A stretch of 64,000 nucleotides of DNA from Isoetes taiwanensis (Eukaryota; Streptophyta; Lycopodiopsida; Isoetales; Isoetaceae): positions 1,977,771-2,041,770 of the forward strand of contig JAJEKV010000126.1 of NCBI GenBank assembly GCA_021234155.1. The letters run 5' to 3'. Position 1 is the stretch's first letter; each line of letters starts with the position of its first letter. The translations under genes were made by a program, and so were the position numbers. A model generated the notes under the pieces. It made no database searches, had not been told where the DNA came from, and saw nothing but the letters and a program-made list of their open reading frames with translations. Positions 11,580-24,808 of this stretch are shown here, piece by piece.

Positions 11580-13070
11580 GGACAATTAATTATTTGAGCA
11601 ACGTTTGAGTACTTGCAAATGTCATGCCCTATATTGGAGCAGACTTATGCCTCGCTGGCAACCACCCCTCCTTCGGGGCCTGCTCAAGTACCCAACCTAT
11701 GGACGACCCCACTCTGATGGAGATCGAGGCGGCCGTCGTCGAGGACATCCGTCTGAAGGTAAAAATCAGCGGCATCGGGCAAATTAGCTATGTTTATATT
11801 GTGGTAGCCTAGGACATATAGCATTGAATTGCACATGCCAAGACATCAAGCAAACCAAGCACATGCTAGTAATAAACTTCATTCTAGTTCTCCAGTTAGA
11901 TCTAACAGTCCTAGCAAACCCAGCAGCCATGTTTGGTCCAATAGATTCGAAGTTTTGAGTCAACTAGAAGAGGAGATAAACGAGCGAGCCCAGCCAAAGT
12001 TGGAGCCATTTGATTGGGCAGTCCAGGGTATGTAAAGTATGTTCCCAGTACTGGTTGAATCGAGTTAGCAGAGCTTTTGCAGCATTGGTTAAGCTCAACA
12101 TAGCTAGGTGCCATCGAGTTCTTGCCTCTGTTCTCTTGGATTCGGAGCCAACTTTTGTTTCATGGATCAAGAATTGCTTTGATAGATCAAATCTTCTTGA
12201 ATAAGCTTCCTTGTAAGAGTCTGAGTCAAGTCCGTGTGGTTCTTAGTGATTTGGTATGTGTTGAGTTCCTTCAATATGGTTAGTAGTCCATAATCTAGAG
12301 ATTGATTCGAAAAAGCGAGCAATCAAGGAGTCTCAGAAAATAGTACACCCAAATCCTGCATTTCTACAGGGCCAGATTCTAGATCCCATCGAATTACGAC
12401 CATTTCTCTATGGAGGTTACGCAAGGAGGGACTGAAAGAGGAAATGTTTCTATTTGCAGATTAGCAACTCCATCTTCTGGCCCACAGAAGTTGGAGGCCC
12501 AACTTCTAGCAAAGTACCAGGAGTTCACAGATGATTTTGATAAGGTGAAGGCACAGATGCCTATAAGATAGAATAAAATCGAAGCAGGCTATGAGAGAAG
12601 ATGATTCAAGATATTAGTTTTATTGGCGGTTTAAATATTTCTTACAAGTCTGTTATGCTAGAAGATTTTCCCCTCCTCTCTCTTTTTCCAACTAGCGGAA
12701 AGATCTAGGAATGTTTCCTTAAAAGGAGCCAGCATAAGTTCTTGACCTCGCTTTTACAGTTTTAAAACAGGATGTCAGATTTTTTGAGATTGCCGAGCTA
12801 GGGGCCTAACTGTATCTAGGAAGATGCTGCCATTTCAAAACCGGAATTCAGGGAAAGTTTTGGTGGCAGTGCTGTGTATCTAACCTACTGTAGGACGGCT
12901 CACTGGCACATCCCAACAATGCAAAGTTTTCTTTAGTACTATATTTGCAGATATGATTTAGATCCGTATGGGATACTTTGTATATAAATTGTATCTGATC
13001 CATGAAGGGTCTTTCTATTGTACTTCTTCCAATCTGATTAATACAAAAAGTTTTTACCTTGGAAAGGAAA
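11580..13070 (+). mobile_element. LINE relic: ORF1 zinc-knuckle fragment to 3' tail
   Basis: Plant LINE ORF1 proteins bind RNA and end in a CCHC zinc knuckle. Here MDDPTLMEIEAAVVEDIRLK and VKISGIGQISY are followed, after a frameshift, by CLYCGSLGHIALNC (about 11790-11840). That is a canonical CX2CX4HX4C knuckle. The typical downstream stretch SNRFEVLSQLEEEINE (about 11938-11985) follows. Endonuclease and reverse transcriptase are absent. The remainder to about 13070 reads like a 3' region ending in an A-rich stretch (GGAAAGGAAAAAAAATGG). Internal deletion and shifts show it is dead. Confidence 0.65.
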
Positions 13071-13828
13071 AAAAATGGTGTTCTTATTTACAGGTGTTAG
13101 CATATTAATATTGTATTATGTAAGGACTCTTCTAAAGAAAGATTTGAAATTTCTTCAATTCTCTTGACTAGTTAATTCCTTTCCAGTCTACATGAATGCT
13201 TTGCCATATCATCATTTATGATCCTTCGAACCATGACCCTCCATTCTTCTATATCAGTACTTCTATTATTTTTAATTCTTTACACTAGTGGTGTTCTAAA
13301 ATGTGGCATCATAAGATCATGCTAGTGATGTTATTCTAGCTATGTTTTAAATAATATTTTTTAAAATCATCATTTTCAAATAATCAAGATAAACGGAATA
13401 CTTTCTCTCTTGGAAACCTTACCTATATCTAATATATTCCATATACTTGCATATCATTATGCTCATGGTGCAACCAGATTTTTCCAACACTTAGAGCAAT
13501 ACTTTGATGGAAGATGTTCATGCAACTTCAAACCGATCATGCAGCAAACTTATCAATATTATAAATTTCATACATTTTTGACATGTCATCCCTGCAAAGT
13601 CCATCCAACCCAACAAGCTCCTTCTTCAAATTAACCCTCGCTTGATGGATATTCATAACACCTCTAGGTGTTAAGTAATACACAAGCTTCTGTTTGATCC
13701 ATTCCTTTTTCTCAAGTGTGAGCCATGGAGCGAGCCTATACCCAATCCTTTCTCAATTGCAAGTGATTTACCATGTTAGACCTCACCTTCCAAGTGCACA
13801 TGATCCCATTTTCGGTAAGTTATTTGAC
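13071..13828. other. No gene seen
   Basis: This AT-rich stretch lies between the LINE relic and the older LTR. The 74-codon frame at 13410-13634 has no recognised motif. Confidence 0.45.
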
Positions 13829-14928
13829 ATGGGCTTGAATCCACAGATATGGGATTGAATCCACATATTTGGCATGTCTTGAACCTTCTTTATTGGACAT
13901 CTACAACTTTTGGAACTAACCGGTCACGTTTCCTTTTTTGTTGTTTATATTTCTTTGGTTGACTTTTCTCTATATTTGTTATGGTTTGTATTTTGTTGCT
14001 AATCTAATGAGTTAATTAGCGAATAAACCATTGGAATGGAACTCAATTGTCTTGCATGTGGATGGAATCAGTGAAGACTGCACAGATTGCTCAGAATAGT
14101 CACAGCAATTGTAATAATGCACTGCTTCGAATGATTGTAATGTAACTAAAGTAGTATGAAATATAAAGATTACTAACTCTAAAGTGGTAAATAACCTGAC
14201 AGATTGACCTCTGAGATGGCTCTTACGTAGATCCTCCTTGACACGAGTAACGGAGGATATGAGCATCAGGATAGCTAATCAATAAGTTGAGCATAATGAT
14301 TGAATTGTAACTATTGAGATGGAACTTTTGAAGGTAAGGCGTGATATGGGGTTGAGTAGTTTGGCAAAGAGGGTCATAAGAAGCTTATGGGGATTTTGAG
14401 TATGGCTATGGCATGGAGAGTGCTGGCGTAACAGAAGAAGTACATAGGTGTTGGATTTATATCAATATGACAGCCAAGCTTGCGACTTCCTCGACATGTT
14501 TGGATTGTGATCATGATTTTCATCACTGAGTTTTGCTACCTCGACATGATATTGGATGTATGAGTAACCTTGACAAGGGAATTACATGTAGAAAATATGG
14601 CAAGTTATCATGGCTAATGACTTTAATAAAAGCTAATATGAAAGTGCATTCCTTATGGGGGGAATGGTTGGTGCGTTGTATTCCTTATGAAGGGTAAGCT
14701 TTTGCTTATGAACAAGCTACTGCAACATGGCTAGATTGTGATTGGGATCATGGGCATCATCGAGAATTGATCTTTTAGGCATATGTATATTACATAATGT
14801 AATGAACATCACGTGTTATATTCCATGCCATTGCACAAATGTTGTCTTTGTATATGTTCTTGGATCCTCTGGGGTCGGGCTTCTAAGTTTGGTGGCCTAG
14901 GTTGCTCCGGCATGCTCATGTTCATCTG
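13829..14928 (+). mobile_element. Older Ty3/gypsy LTR (family B), copy 1, part left of the nested insertion
   Basis: This matches 28040-28712 in long blocks (for example TTTTGGAACTAACCGGTCAC, AGATTGCTCAGAATAGTCAC, TTACATAATGTAATGAACAT). It is interrupted at 14928/14929 by the 11.5-kb element and continues at 26465. Its 5' start is missing: homology to the second copy begins only at about 13829. Confidence 0.7.
14924..14928. other. Target-site duplication ATCTG, left copy
   Basis: ATCTG directly precedes the LTR terminus TGTGACG. The same five bases follow the other terminus at 26465-26469. The unoccupied paralogue at about 28709-28720 reads TTCATCTGTGTTTCTCTG, with a single ATCTG. Confidence 0.9.
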
Positions 14929-16576
14929 TGTGACGCTCCCTGCTAAATATACGGCGCCCAGCCGTACACTCCGCAGGAAATCCCCCATCCGGTCCTTCGA
15001 CCGCACGGGCCCTCCGTCTATCCCGCACTCTGGGATCACCGTAGTGCGGGAAGGGGACACGAAGGTGTCTTGCGCGCCCTTCCCCTATGGGCTCCTATCA
15101 CAGCGGAAGCATAAACAACGTCAGAACTAGCAACAACAATACATCATACTACCTCGAAGGGTAGCCCATCCACATATCCACAACTGCAAAGAAGATAATC
15201 CTGTGCCATAAAACATGAGAGCTCCTACCCATGGCTCCGACTCATAAGGAGGATGACCGACCGCTAGGGCCTCAAGATAGAGCGTGACCAGAAGTCATAA
15301 CAATGGCGGGCTGGCTATAGACAATGGCTAGGGTTGACCACTCCATCCGCCCCTCCCTATGCATACTTTGCGTGATGGGCTCGACGTGCTCGACATGACT
15401 CTAGCCTTCCTGATACGCAATCCCATGGCATCACCCATCTAACTACTCCTGTGTTGCATCTCCCCGGGTCCGTCGAGGGGAAGAAGGGTTGCATCTCCCC
15501 TTCCCGGGGTCTAGAGGTTCCACGGGCGGCTAGAGAATCGTGGGCGACACACGATTCATACCCCGATCGAACCCCCAAAACAAGAGCCAAGCCGACACTT
15601 GCAACTCTTGAGAGGCAGGGCACACCATCGCCCCAGAGGTGTCGGGACCCATGCTCGCCCACACGGGTGACCCACCATAAGCCTAGCCCACTATGGGATC
15701 CCCCGTAGCCCCCCACTCCTAAGCAGGATCCTCCCTCCGCATTGCCTCTAGCCCCGCTTGTGTAGTGCGAGTCACATCATAGCCTCCCTAGCCCTGGGTT
15801 CCTATGCACACGCCGCATCTAATAGGAACTAAGGGATCTAATCTAGGAGCATACTACATATGGCTCTAGGTCTCTACCCCCTTCCCAATACAAGAGGAGC
15901 AAACATGATCAACCATCGCCACATAATCATCACATCATGAGAATAATCATAAGAACATCTTAACCTAATCATACAAATCTAACTTACGCTTAGGGTTCCT
16001 TGATTAGGGTTCAAGATGATGCATGAGGGTTCTAGGATGGCTCTACCCTAGATACAAGATACTAACTCATCCGGAATGTTAATTCCATGAACTACTATGA
16101 CTACTACTCTACATACCGCCTCCCCAAGCACTCCCTCCCACCTCAAGGCCTCCATGGTCTTCGGTGTTCGAGGTAGCTCCCACTCCTGCTGATGCGCCAC
16201 GCACGCTCAGGGGGCTCTTTGTGCTAGGCTATGCCACAACAGACGGTTCTCGAAACGGAGTTTCGAGCCCGAAGAAGGTTCCCAGACTGTTGGAGCCAGA
16301 AAAGAGGCCTAGGGTTAGGGTTTAGGCCTTTATAGGTTAGGGTTCACATGTTATGCCACGTGGCTCCAATAGGGTAAGACCGTGTGGCGGGTGCCCAATA
16401 GGTTAAGGCCACGTGGAAAATGGTCTTAACCTAAGGTTGGCTAAGTTATATGAATAACTTAGTCATGCCCCCTAGTGCCACAATCTATGGTATACAAGGC
16501 TATGAAGATAGACTTGTATAGTGATTTCGGTCCGGAATATACGTATTTATAGCGATATTCCCCCTCGAACGTCACA
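14929..16576 (-). repeat. 3' LTR of the 14.9-26.5 kb element
   Basis: It is bounded by TGTGACG and CGTCACA (perfect short inverted ends). It aligns along its full length with 24809-26464 with scattered small differences. Frames seen inside (for example 15357-15716) are chance. Confidence 0.93.
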
Positions 16577-16590
16577 TTCTCCCCCCCCTT
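16577..16590 (-). other. Polypurine tract
   Basis: On the minus strand AAGGGGGGGGAGAA abuts the start of the 3' LTR. This is the position and composition of the primer for plus-strand DNA synthesis. Confidence 0.85.
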
Positions 16591-17689
16591 AGGACAATGC
16601 TTTGCCCTCAAAGATTGCGCTAAGGTGACGAACCTACTTACTACCCTGCAAAAGCACACAACAAGAATATATGAACTTAACTCTATTGAAAAGATCAACT
16701 TTTCGTTAATTACTTATTATGTAATTATAAAGCTATATTTATAAGTTATACAAAATTATATAGCTATAACAACTATTATTATCAAAGTATACACATAATA
16801 TTATTACAACACAACAAATTTAGGAGTTCATAGTTAGTCTAAAATCTATGACTCCTATCTTCTCGTAAACGTGCTCCCTCCCCCTTCATGCTTCCCTTCA
16901 CCGGCCTGCACAAGTAGCACATTACGTTATATAAGTTAATAAGTTTGTGGTTTTAGGGGACCACCCCCCTTACCTACCTCCTTGAGCCGAGCTACTAGCT
17001 CAAGGTTACCCTACTACCTTGCACTCGATCATGGCCCCATAAGGATTTGAGCTTAAGGACCATTTAAGATGATCCTATCATTGCCCATGATCAAGTGCTA
17101 CCTTGTACTTTGCTTACCCTAAGGTCGAAAGTACCCCTAGTGCATCATGCCCCAAGGGGTTTAAGCTAGGAACGCCTCACGATCCCATCATCATCGCATG
17201 ATCACTTTGACCTTCACCATGACCCTCCTACGGCCCGGTTAGTGCGTTCCCCGCGATCAAGCATAGAGAGCATCCGATCGATGTCCCATCATCGCCCACC
17301 ATGCCTCATTCCTCACTCACATGACCCTAATGGTCATGCGCACCTCTTGGTGCGTGTTGGCCCTAGAGAATGCCTTAAAGGCGATCCCATCATCGCCCCA
17401 CACGTTTTCAGATTCCGCACATGCACTCTACTAACTAGAATACATGAGCCGTAACTTAAGGCTAACTAAGAAACATACTAAGCTAACCTCCCCGGCAAGT
17501 CGGCGTCCGATCAATTCGGAGACGACTGGCCCATCAACTCCTTCATAAACTCGGGTATTGCTTCTCCAAATCTTACTTCAATACCCGGATCGTGTCTTCC
17601 ACGGGCAAGTGATTCCACTTGACCAACTAATCGGAGGAATTTAGATCACCTAGTCCTCTTGAATGACTTATCAAGAAGCAATTTACAAT

Positions 17690-17880
17690 TTCAACTTGAT
17701 CCTCCGTCATTTTCCAACAAAGTTGAAGTATCCAAAACCTCCTCGTGGTTAGGATCGTGCCTTTTCAATAAACTCACATGGAAGACCTTAAGGTGGGCTG
17801 AGAGATCCAACTTGTAGGCTTGGGAGCCCACTCTTCTCAAGATCTTGAACGGACCGCCCACCTAGGGGCGAGAGCTTCTT
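17690..17880 (-). pseudogene. Integrase C-terminal end of the nested element
   Basis: The minus strand reads GPFKILRRVGSQAYKLDL, then AHLKVFHVSLLKRHDP. This is the conserved block at the end of Ty3/gypsy integrase, before the chromodomain-like tail. Weak continuation is seen down to about 17520 (HLPVEDTIRV and the LAG/GEV end). Integrase inserts the cDNA into the host chromosome. Stops interrupt the frame downstream. Confidence 0.8.
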
Positions 17881-18956
17881 ACAATTGCCGATCTGCGAAG
17901 CTTCCCTTGCTTAACCTTTACTTGAGCCAAACTTTATCTCTCACAACAAAACAACTCTCGAGGAGTTTTATGTCTATCTCGCTAGACTCTTCGGATGTGC
18001 CCATGCTTTGTTTGAAGATATTCCCACACTTCTACCAAAAGCTACCGCGTGCCGTTGTTGAGAAACTTCCACCTAGGGCACTAGATTATGCCACATAATT
18101 AGGGTCAAGCATTGATAATCAGAATCGATCATGGAGGAGACATCTTCGATGACTCTTGCTTCATATTATTGTATGTAATTGACCAGGTGGATGTACTCGG
18201 CCCATTTGGATTACTTGTTCCAATCATAGTTTCTCAACGTGCTCTCCAAAATTGTGTTGGTGCGGTCCCTTTGCCGATTTGATCAAAATGATAAGCAAAA
18301 CTCATCAACAAGTTGGCGCAGCTCGTGTTGAAGAAGTCTTGCTAAACGTCGCTAAAGAACTTCGGATCTCTTTTGGTGATGATCGACCTGTGCATTTCCA
18401 TGCAGCCTAAAAGATCTCTTATGTAGACCACAAGGCTAGAGCCAAGGCGGTGTCTATGGTGTGGCATGGCAAGCATGTGCCCTTTTGCTAAGCTATATAC
18501 CACAACCATCAAGGATGATGACTTCCCACTTGGTGTCTGGCACCGCCCAAGGTTCCAAAACTCCTGGAATTCGAAGTTGTTCCGCCCTTGTCTGCTGGCT
18601 GCACTGACATTCTTGGATATGTCTGATTATCTGCTTCTTCATACCCGGCCAGACGTAGCTACTTCTAATCTTGAAGTAGGCCTTTATAAATTTTGCATGG
18701 CCGGAAATAGGGCTATTATGCGTGTCTTGGAAGATTTTTCTTACTTCTTATACTTTGGGTACGCATAATTGTTCTTTGCTATTAGAGATTACCTTCCTTT
18801 TTAAAATATTTGAAGGTTTCTCTTTCTTAATCCGTTCTTGCACTCTTGCAAATACTAGCCCATTATGTGCTTGAACTCCATGTTGGGGTAGATGGCTTCT
18901 TCTATCTTCTTGCCGAATTAAACTGTCGGGTGGAGATGGCATTGCAAATTGCTGCT

Positions 18957-19190
18957 TCAAAAGCTTGCCAATGAGTGGCGACGTCTTAACATCCCCACGG
19001 CTGCATGCTCTTCCATTGATTTGTTGTAGATCACGATGTCGTCGAAGAGAATTGATGAAGAGATCATCCAAGGAATCTTCGAAGATGTCGTCCTCAAATG
19101 CATACAAGTTGGTGGAGCATTCCATAGACTTAGGGGATTACTTGTGAAATCATAGTGCCCATACTTTAAAATTATCTTCCCCTTCATCCT
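18957..19190 (-). pseudogene. Reverse transcriptase fragment of the nested element
   Basis: The minus-strand frame carries YDFTSNPLSLWNAPPTCM, equivalent to the [16 protein letters not shown] block, then FDDIVIYNKSMEEH, equivalent to the FxDD catalytic block and its following helix. The blocks are joined by a substituted, partly shifted linker. RNase H and protease cannot be followed with confidence. Confidence 0.75.
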
Positions 19191-22112
19191 TATTTGCTGA
19201 TTGCCCGAGCTTAAGTCGATTTTGTAGAAGAATCTTGTCCATTATGTCGTTGCTTGTTGAGTTGCCCATGGTTGATATACATCTTTAGACTTCCATCTTG
19301 GCCAAAGGGTCCCCAAGTCAATCAACTCCTACAATCGCTTCTTGAGCTCGCTAGCTCGGAAGTGTTGATTCTATAAAGAGCCTTGTTGATCGGCTCTGCA
19401 TCCGGTGCAAGAGTGATTTCAGTCTCTATGCTTCTATAGAGCAAAAGCTCTCAAATTTCATCAAGGGATATATCATGGGACTTCTTAGTTACTTAGAAAT
19501 TGGCCAAGGCAACTGTTTCGAAGTAGCATCTTCCTTCTTACTATTGCGGTCGGAATCGACAACTTGTAGCTTATGTATGACCTCATTCCTCATGATGCAC
19601 TTAAGTGATTGCCTTACTGACATGCATTGCACGATTGGAATTACTTAACTTAGATTATAAGGTACTTGCCCTTTGGTGCTGCGATAACATCTCTTGCTTA
19701 TGATAATCAGTTATTGCCTTAGCCGACTTTAACATTGCATGTCTATTATGAGGTCATAGTTGCCGATGCACATAAGTTGCTGCCGATGCTCTACTTTGCT
19801 CCGCTTAATGTTGATGTCGAACTTGACTCTTGTTCCGTTGGTGCTGCTAATTACTCGGTCTTGCCTTAACTACTGGCCTAGATTTAGACTTAAGAGTCTT
19901 GCTCTTAAAGATGTCCATCATCTAGGAGGTGCAAAATTTACAAGTTAAAGAACTACTTACATAAATCCTATGGCCACAAGTTTAGTCGGCATGACATTAC
20001 TTTTGGGCACACATAGAAAACAATATGATTAGATAATTATTCTTGTTTTAGATCTAATCTATACTCTAGGATCTCCCCTTTCTTGCTTATTGCCCTCTTG
20101 AAATAGTCCCACGTTTGAGTTGATGCTATCTAAGAAGTTGGCCGGACTTATTAGATTGCTTCCCTTCATTTGGTCGGATTATTCCTTATGCTGCGGAAGT
20201 ACTCATCATATACATGGTCGACGGTTATCCTATTATTGAATCCTTCTTAGCGAGGTGATCAAGCTCAGGAAGAGGTTTTAATATGTTGGATATCTGTCAG
20301 CAATGTATACAATTATTGTACTCCATACATTTTCTTTCCAATCCTTGAAGCTTTGCTCAATTCTTGGGTACATCCCTTCTAAAAGAAAAAAAATCTACTC
20401 GAAATTTCGTCCCAATCCCATCATGGATGTTATCACCCATAATTCTAAGATACTCAACTATCTGATAGGTCCTCTAACTTGCTTAGAGCTGGTGTAGTCG
20501 TTAGTCGTTGGAGTAGCAAGGCGATGATCCCTAATTTGTTGAAAGAATCTGGTATCCTTGGAGTTGTTGTATAATCATTCGTGTGCCCTGCTTCTTTTGT
20601 CGAACATATTCTGACTCTGATCGTCATTAATGTTAATGCTGACTACCTTCATTAACATTATCCCTCTTAGTGGACTTGCTGATGTAGTGGCGGCATAAGG
20701 CTCGGTGTTGCATCTCAAAGGCTTGGAGGTTACGAGATTCGAGGATGATTCTTCTAACTCCTGAATTGATGTTGTTGTGTTGACCTTGTCGATTCTATTC
20801 TTCGTCCCGCTGGTTGCATGCTGTTGTTATAAGGCTGGTGACAATGTGGAGTGCTTTACCACTTCTAACTGTGCTGAGAGGAGTTTATGTGCATCCATGT
20901 GCAGGGCCTATAATCTTGAGATGGTACTGTCGAGGTTGATGCAACTGCTCTGAAGTTATCGGGGCTGATGAGGAAGAAGTTTGTTGCAGTTTGCCATATT
21001 CCTATTCCTGAGAAGCCCACCCTTGCTGGCTTGTAATACCTCCTTAGCCGAAGCATCTTTGCTTGAAGTCTGAATCTGATACTACTATGGCCTCTATATC
21101 TGCTATAGTTGCCCTTCCTAGGAGGTATGCTCAGTCTCATCCTTTAGAACTCTTGATATCATAAGTTGATGAAGTCATCTACTTTTTGGTGGTGTAGCTG
21201 TGACATTAGTCGTCGATGTGGGGTCGTTCCTCGAGACAATATGGCACTTGGAGAGTATCCTTGACTAGGAGGTGTTCCTCCCCTAATGTCATCAATTTCA
21301 TAAGTGCCATGATGCCCATTGGCTGTTGCATAGCCCTCTTGGCAATTCTTATGTCTAATCTTGATGTCGCAGTCGTCCTTCCGATAGGCTCCCCTTTCTT
21401 ATTTGTGTTCGGCCTTCCCTGTACACCATCTTGGCCTTTAATTTGCTGAAGTTTCCTCCATAAGTTTGCCCTCTGCTTTCAATTTATTGATGTTGTCGAG
21501 TAGCTCCACTGTCGAGGCTCGAGGATCTGCAACGAAGGTTCTCCTGGCCTATTTTACTGCCCTAAGTGCACAAGGCAACAAATACTACCACAAGAACAAT
21601 TATTTACGTCTACTTACTCTACAAACCCTAATTGTATACCTTTATCCACTCTACCTCAATTGACCTACTTAGCATTTGGCACTTTACTAGACACTGAGGA
21701 AGGTACTTATTTACTGTTATGGGGTGGTAGAAGGAGACTCATTCACTGGGTGTACTTGGTGTGCTAGATTGAATTACTTAGATAGAATTAATTCCTAGAC
21801 AATTATCTATGATACAAGGCATGGCTGAAGACACTTGATGATAGTGCACCTATGTATCATACCAACGTGTGACAACAATTTCTAAGGCCTTGGCAACTAG
21901 CTGGGTTTCTAAAAATGCTTAATTATACTACCTATATGTAGACAAGAAGACACTTAGCAAGATAAGAGCGACAACTAAGCTATGATGAGTGCAAATGTTG
22001 TCCCTATCTAGCTTAAGGATCTTGGTTCTAAGTCTAAGGCTTGGCCATTAATATTATCTAAGATTATTAAAGCTTAAATTTAATTAAGAATTATAATTCA
22101 AACATAAATGAT

Positions 22113-22190
22113 GCCCGCCCTTAGTGGTTGGCATGGGGGGGTTTGGGGGGGTTCAACCCTATGGGTGGGAGGTTTGATTCCCGCTACTGT
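22113..22190 (+). other. tRNA-like (pol III type) module inside the nested element
   Basis: CTTAGTGGTTGGCATGG resembles an A box and GGTTTGATTCC differs from the B-box consensus by one base. A G-rich spacer separates them, ending in CGCTACTGTGGG. The module may be an inserted SINE head. I see no cloverleaf good enough to call a tRNA gene. Confidence 0.3.
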
Positions 22191-22272
22191 GGGAATTCTT
22201 TTAAGATGAGGTTCAAATGGATTGAAAAGCTAGAATGGGGTACTACAAGACATTAGAGTGCAAGGTAGAAGG

Positions 22273-22550
22273 CTAGCATATGTACTAAGACCCTTTTCAA
22301 TGTAATTTTGCTAAATTTTGGCTTCCAAGGTAGAAGACTAGCATATGTACTAAGACCCTTTTCAATGTAATTTTGCTAAATTTTGGCTTCCAATCATATG
22401 ACCCGGGTGAGACTGCGCCAATGAGCTCTGCGTTAAGACCCTTTTCAATGTAATTTTGCTAAATTTTGGCTTCCAATCATATGACCCGGGTGAGACTGCG
22501 CCAATGAGCTCTGCGTTACCCGGGTGAGACTGCGCCAATGAGCTCTGCGT
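22273..22550. repeat. Interleaved tandem repeats of two units
   Basis: Unit 1 (AAGACCCTTTTCAATGTAAT to TTTTGGCTTCCAA, about 50-60 bp) occurs three times (about 22280, 22345, 22435). Unit 2 (ACCCGGGTGAGACTGCGCCA to GAGCTCTGCGTT, about 33 bp) occurs three times (about 22402, 22485, 22518). The order 1-1-2-1-2-2 indicates stepwise unequal exchange or slippage. It lies between gag and the element's middle. Confidence 0.85.
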
Positions 22551-23329
22551 TGAGAACGCACACCCATTTGGCGCGGTTTCACCCGATTACCTTGATTCTT
22601 GCCAAGACGTTCTCACCCATTTGGCAATTTCAGGAACTATAAGATCTTAAAATGCTTATTTGGGCCAATTCTAAACTAACTAGCAACTTATTTCATACCA
22701 AAAAGATCTCTAAAAGTGCAAATATGGGCAAACCGGGTGAATCCGCGCGGATGGCCTCTCAAGCCGCTTAACGCAGACGTTGTTTGGCGCTGGCCTCTCA
22801 CCCTGGGCCAATTCTAGCTATTTTTGGATATTTTTAACAAATTTAAAGTGCTACACTGCATTTCTAGATAATTTCTAAGCATTCTAACATCTTTTGGTAC
22901 GAAATTTGGATCAATTTTGCCCTAAATCAAGTGACTATGCTATTTAGCCAATTAAGAGCATTTTAAGTAAGATGCAAAGGATTCTACTACAATTAATTTA
23001 TACAAGAATATTTTATATTCTACAAGCAATTAATTTATAGTAAATTTACTTCTAATGAGTAAAACAATGTGCAGGAAAAACTTATAGATATATAGTTTGC
23101 TAGACCGGGCTCTTCACGCTTCTCCTTGCGACTTCTCCTCACGTGGAGGTCTTTGGGCCTGCTTGGTATGGATCGTCTGAGAGGTTGCCTTCTTCAAAAG
23201 GTTGTACCAGCTCCGCCCGCCGTCTCTGCGCAGGGCTCGGACCATCAAGGGTGCAGATCTTGGCCTCCTCGGCTTTGGCCGCTTCGTGGCGAGATCCCGC
23301 CGTCGTTGATGTGGTTCGGTAGTCGTAGC

Positions 23330-24116
23330 CTATCTTGAACTCCTGGATAGACCTTTGATGTAGGCACTTTCGAAAAAGACAGTTTCGATCATCACCGGGT
23401 GCAATTGCTGGCAATGCCGAATATCTTTGGCAGCTCTACTGTCTTTGGGGATTTGGCCCATGGCGGACCTTCTTCTGAGAATCGAAATCGAGGTGGTGGA
23501 GGTCGGCTTTTCCCTCCCTTTGGCCACCTTGTCGATCCGTTGGCGGAGATAAATCTTGCATGCTGCCTTCTTCTTCTCGTACTCTATATCTTGCTTCAGC
23601 TTTAAGTAGCTTCTTGCTGATGTTGCCCTCCTTGGACTGCATTGGATATGGTTGCCGAGCATAGGCTGCGTCTGTTGTTTGGCCTCCTCCTCCTCTTCTT
23701 CTTCTTTAGCCTCTTGCTCCCCTCTCTTGTTGGTGTGGTCCCTCCTCCTCGGGGTCATCCTCCTCCGGTTAAATCTAGTTGTGGTTCTCTCCCTTGCACC
23801 GTCTCTTCCTTCCTTTTCTTTTCGCATTGATTGCTCGCTCCCCCTTTGCTGTTCTCTGCCGCCAGGGTTGCTTTCGATATTCTTAGGGTTGCTCTGTTAC
23901 TTGCTCTTCCTCTCCGCGGAAAACGAGAGGCCACGATCTCAATTTCCCCCGAGCCTTGCGATCATTCACCTGAAGTGCTAAGTCGTTGCTCCTCCACGAG
24001 TGAAACGATTCGTCTGAAGAGCTTGAGTGGCTAAGTTCGTCGTCTGGCTTAGGTCGCGGGGCCTCAAGAATTTGCTTGTCGCCGCCCACCTTGAGTGCTT
24101 CAACGTTCTGGTGCAA
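23330..24116 (-). pseudogene. Gag-region frames of the nested element
   Basis: Two minus-strand frames (24116-23883 and 23827-23330) lie about 700 bp downstream of the primer-binding site, the expected place for gag. They are rich in Arg, Lys, Glu and Ser with an acidic run. No zinc knuckle is visible in them. The call rests on position and composition rather than on a conserved motif. Confidence 0.5.
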
Positions 24117-24795
24117 GCTGGAGCTTCCAACCTTCCTAGCTACTTGTTTGGTCCTCCCAACAGCTTAGCTTCCTTGATGGTGGCCTCTTCGAGCGATCTT
24201 GCCTCTAACTCCACAGCTCCTTCCTGATCGATCTCGCCGGGCCTGCTCGCTCGGGTGGACACTCTTATGGCAGTTCGGAGATTAGCTTATAATTCGCCTT
24301 ATAAGGGTAAAGGGAAGGTTCAAGATACTATTTGGGAACTTCTAAGGAGTAGGGGCACTTCTATAGGTTTATTAGCTACTTTTTCTTAAGAGTAAATTTT
24401 ATTATAACTATGGGTTAATAATTAAGGTACTTCCCCTAATCATTTAACTATTTCTCAAAATTTCCTAATTCCTTTTGGGCCAAGTAGTGGTCATTTCACG
24501 CCATTTCTTTCAAGCTTTATTTTGAGCGATTTCTCATTCAATTTTTTTTCACTTGAAAGGTGCGGTTCATGAACAACTTGAGCTCAATTTTACTAGAAGG
24601 TTTCTTTTGACTATATTATTTCTACCACTTAGACTATACTTAATCTAATTACGACCCTACTAATGGGAAAAAAAAAAATTTCTCCCACCTTTCGCGGTTC
24701 AAGACTGGAATTCTCATTCCATTCATTAGCTAGGCCAGTTAGACTACCTATTCAGGGATATGGTCAGTGCTAGCTCTTGGTCAACCAAGAACATT

Positions 24796-24807
24796 GCTCT
24801 GATACCA
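24796..24807 (-). other. Primer-binding site, initiator tRNA-Met
   Basis: The minus strand reads TGGTATCAGAGC one base after the 5' LTR end. This is the standard complement to the 3' end of plant initiator tRNA-Met. It fixes the element's orientation. Confidence 0.95.
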
Positions 24808-24808
24808 T

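Noticed and set aside
15357-15716. Long frames on both strands in the 14.9 and 24.8 kb repeats
   Set aside because: They lie inside LTRs, and the partner LTR does not keep them open.
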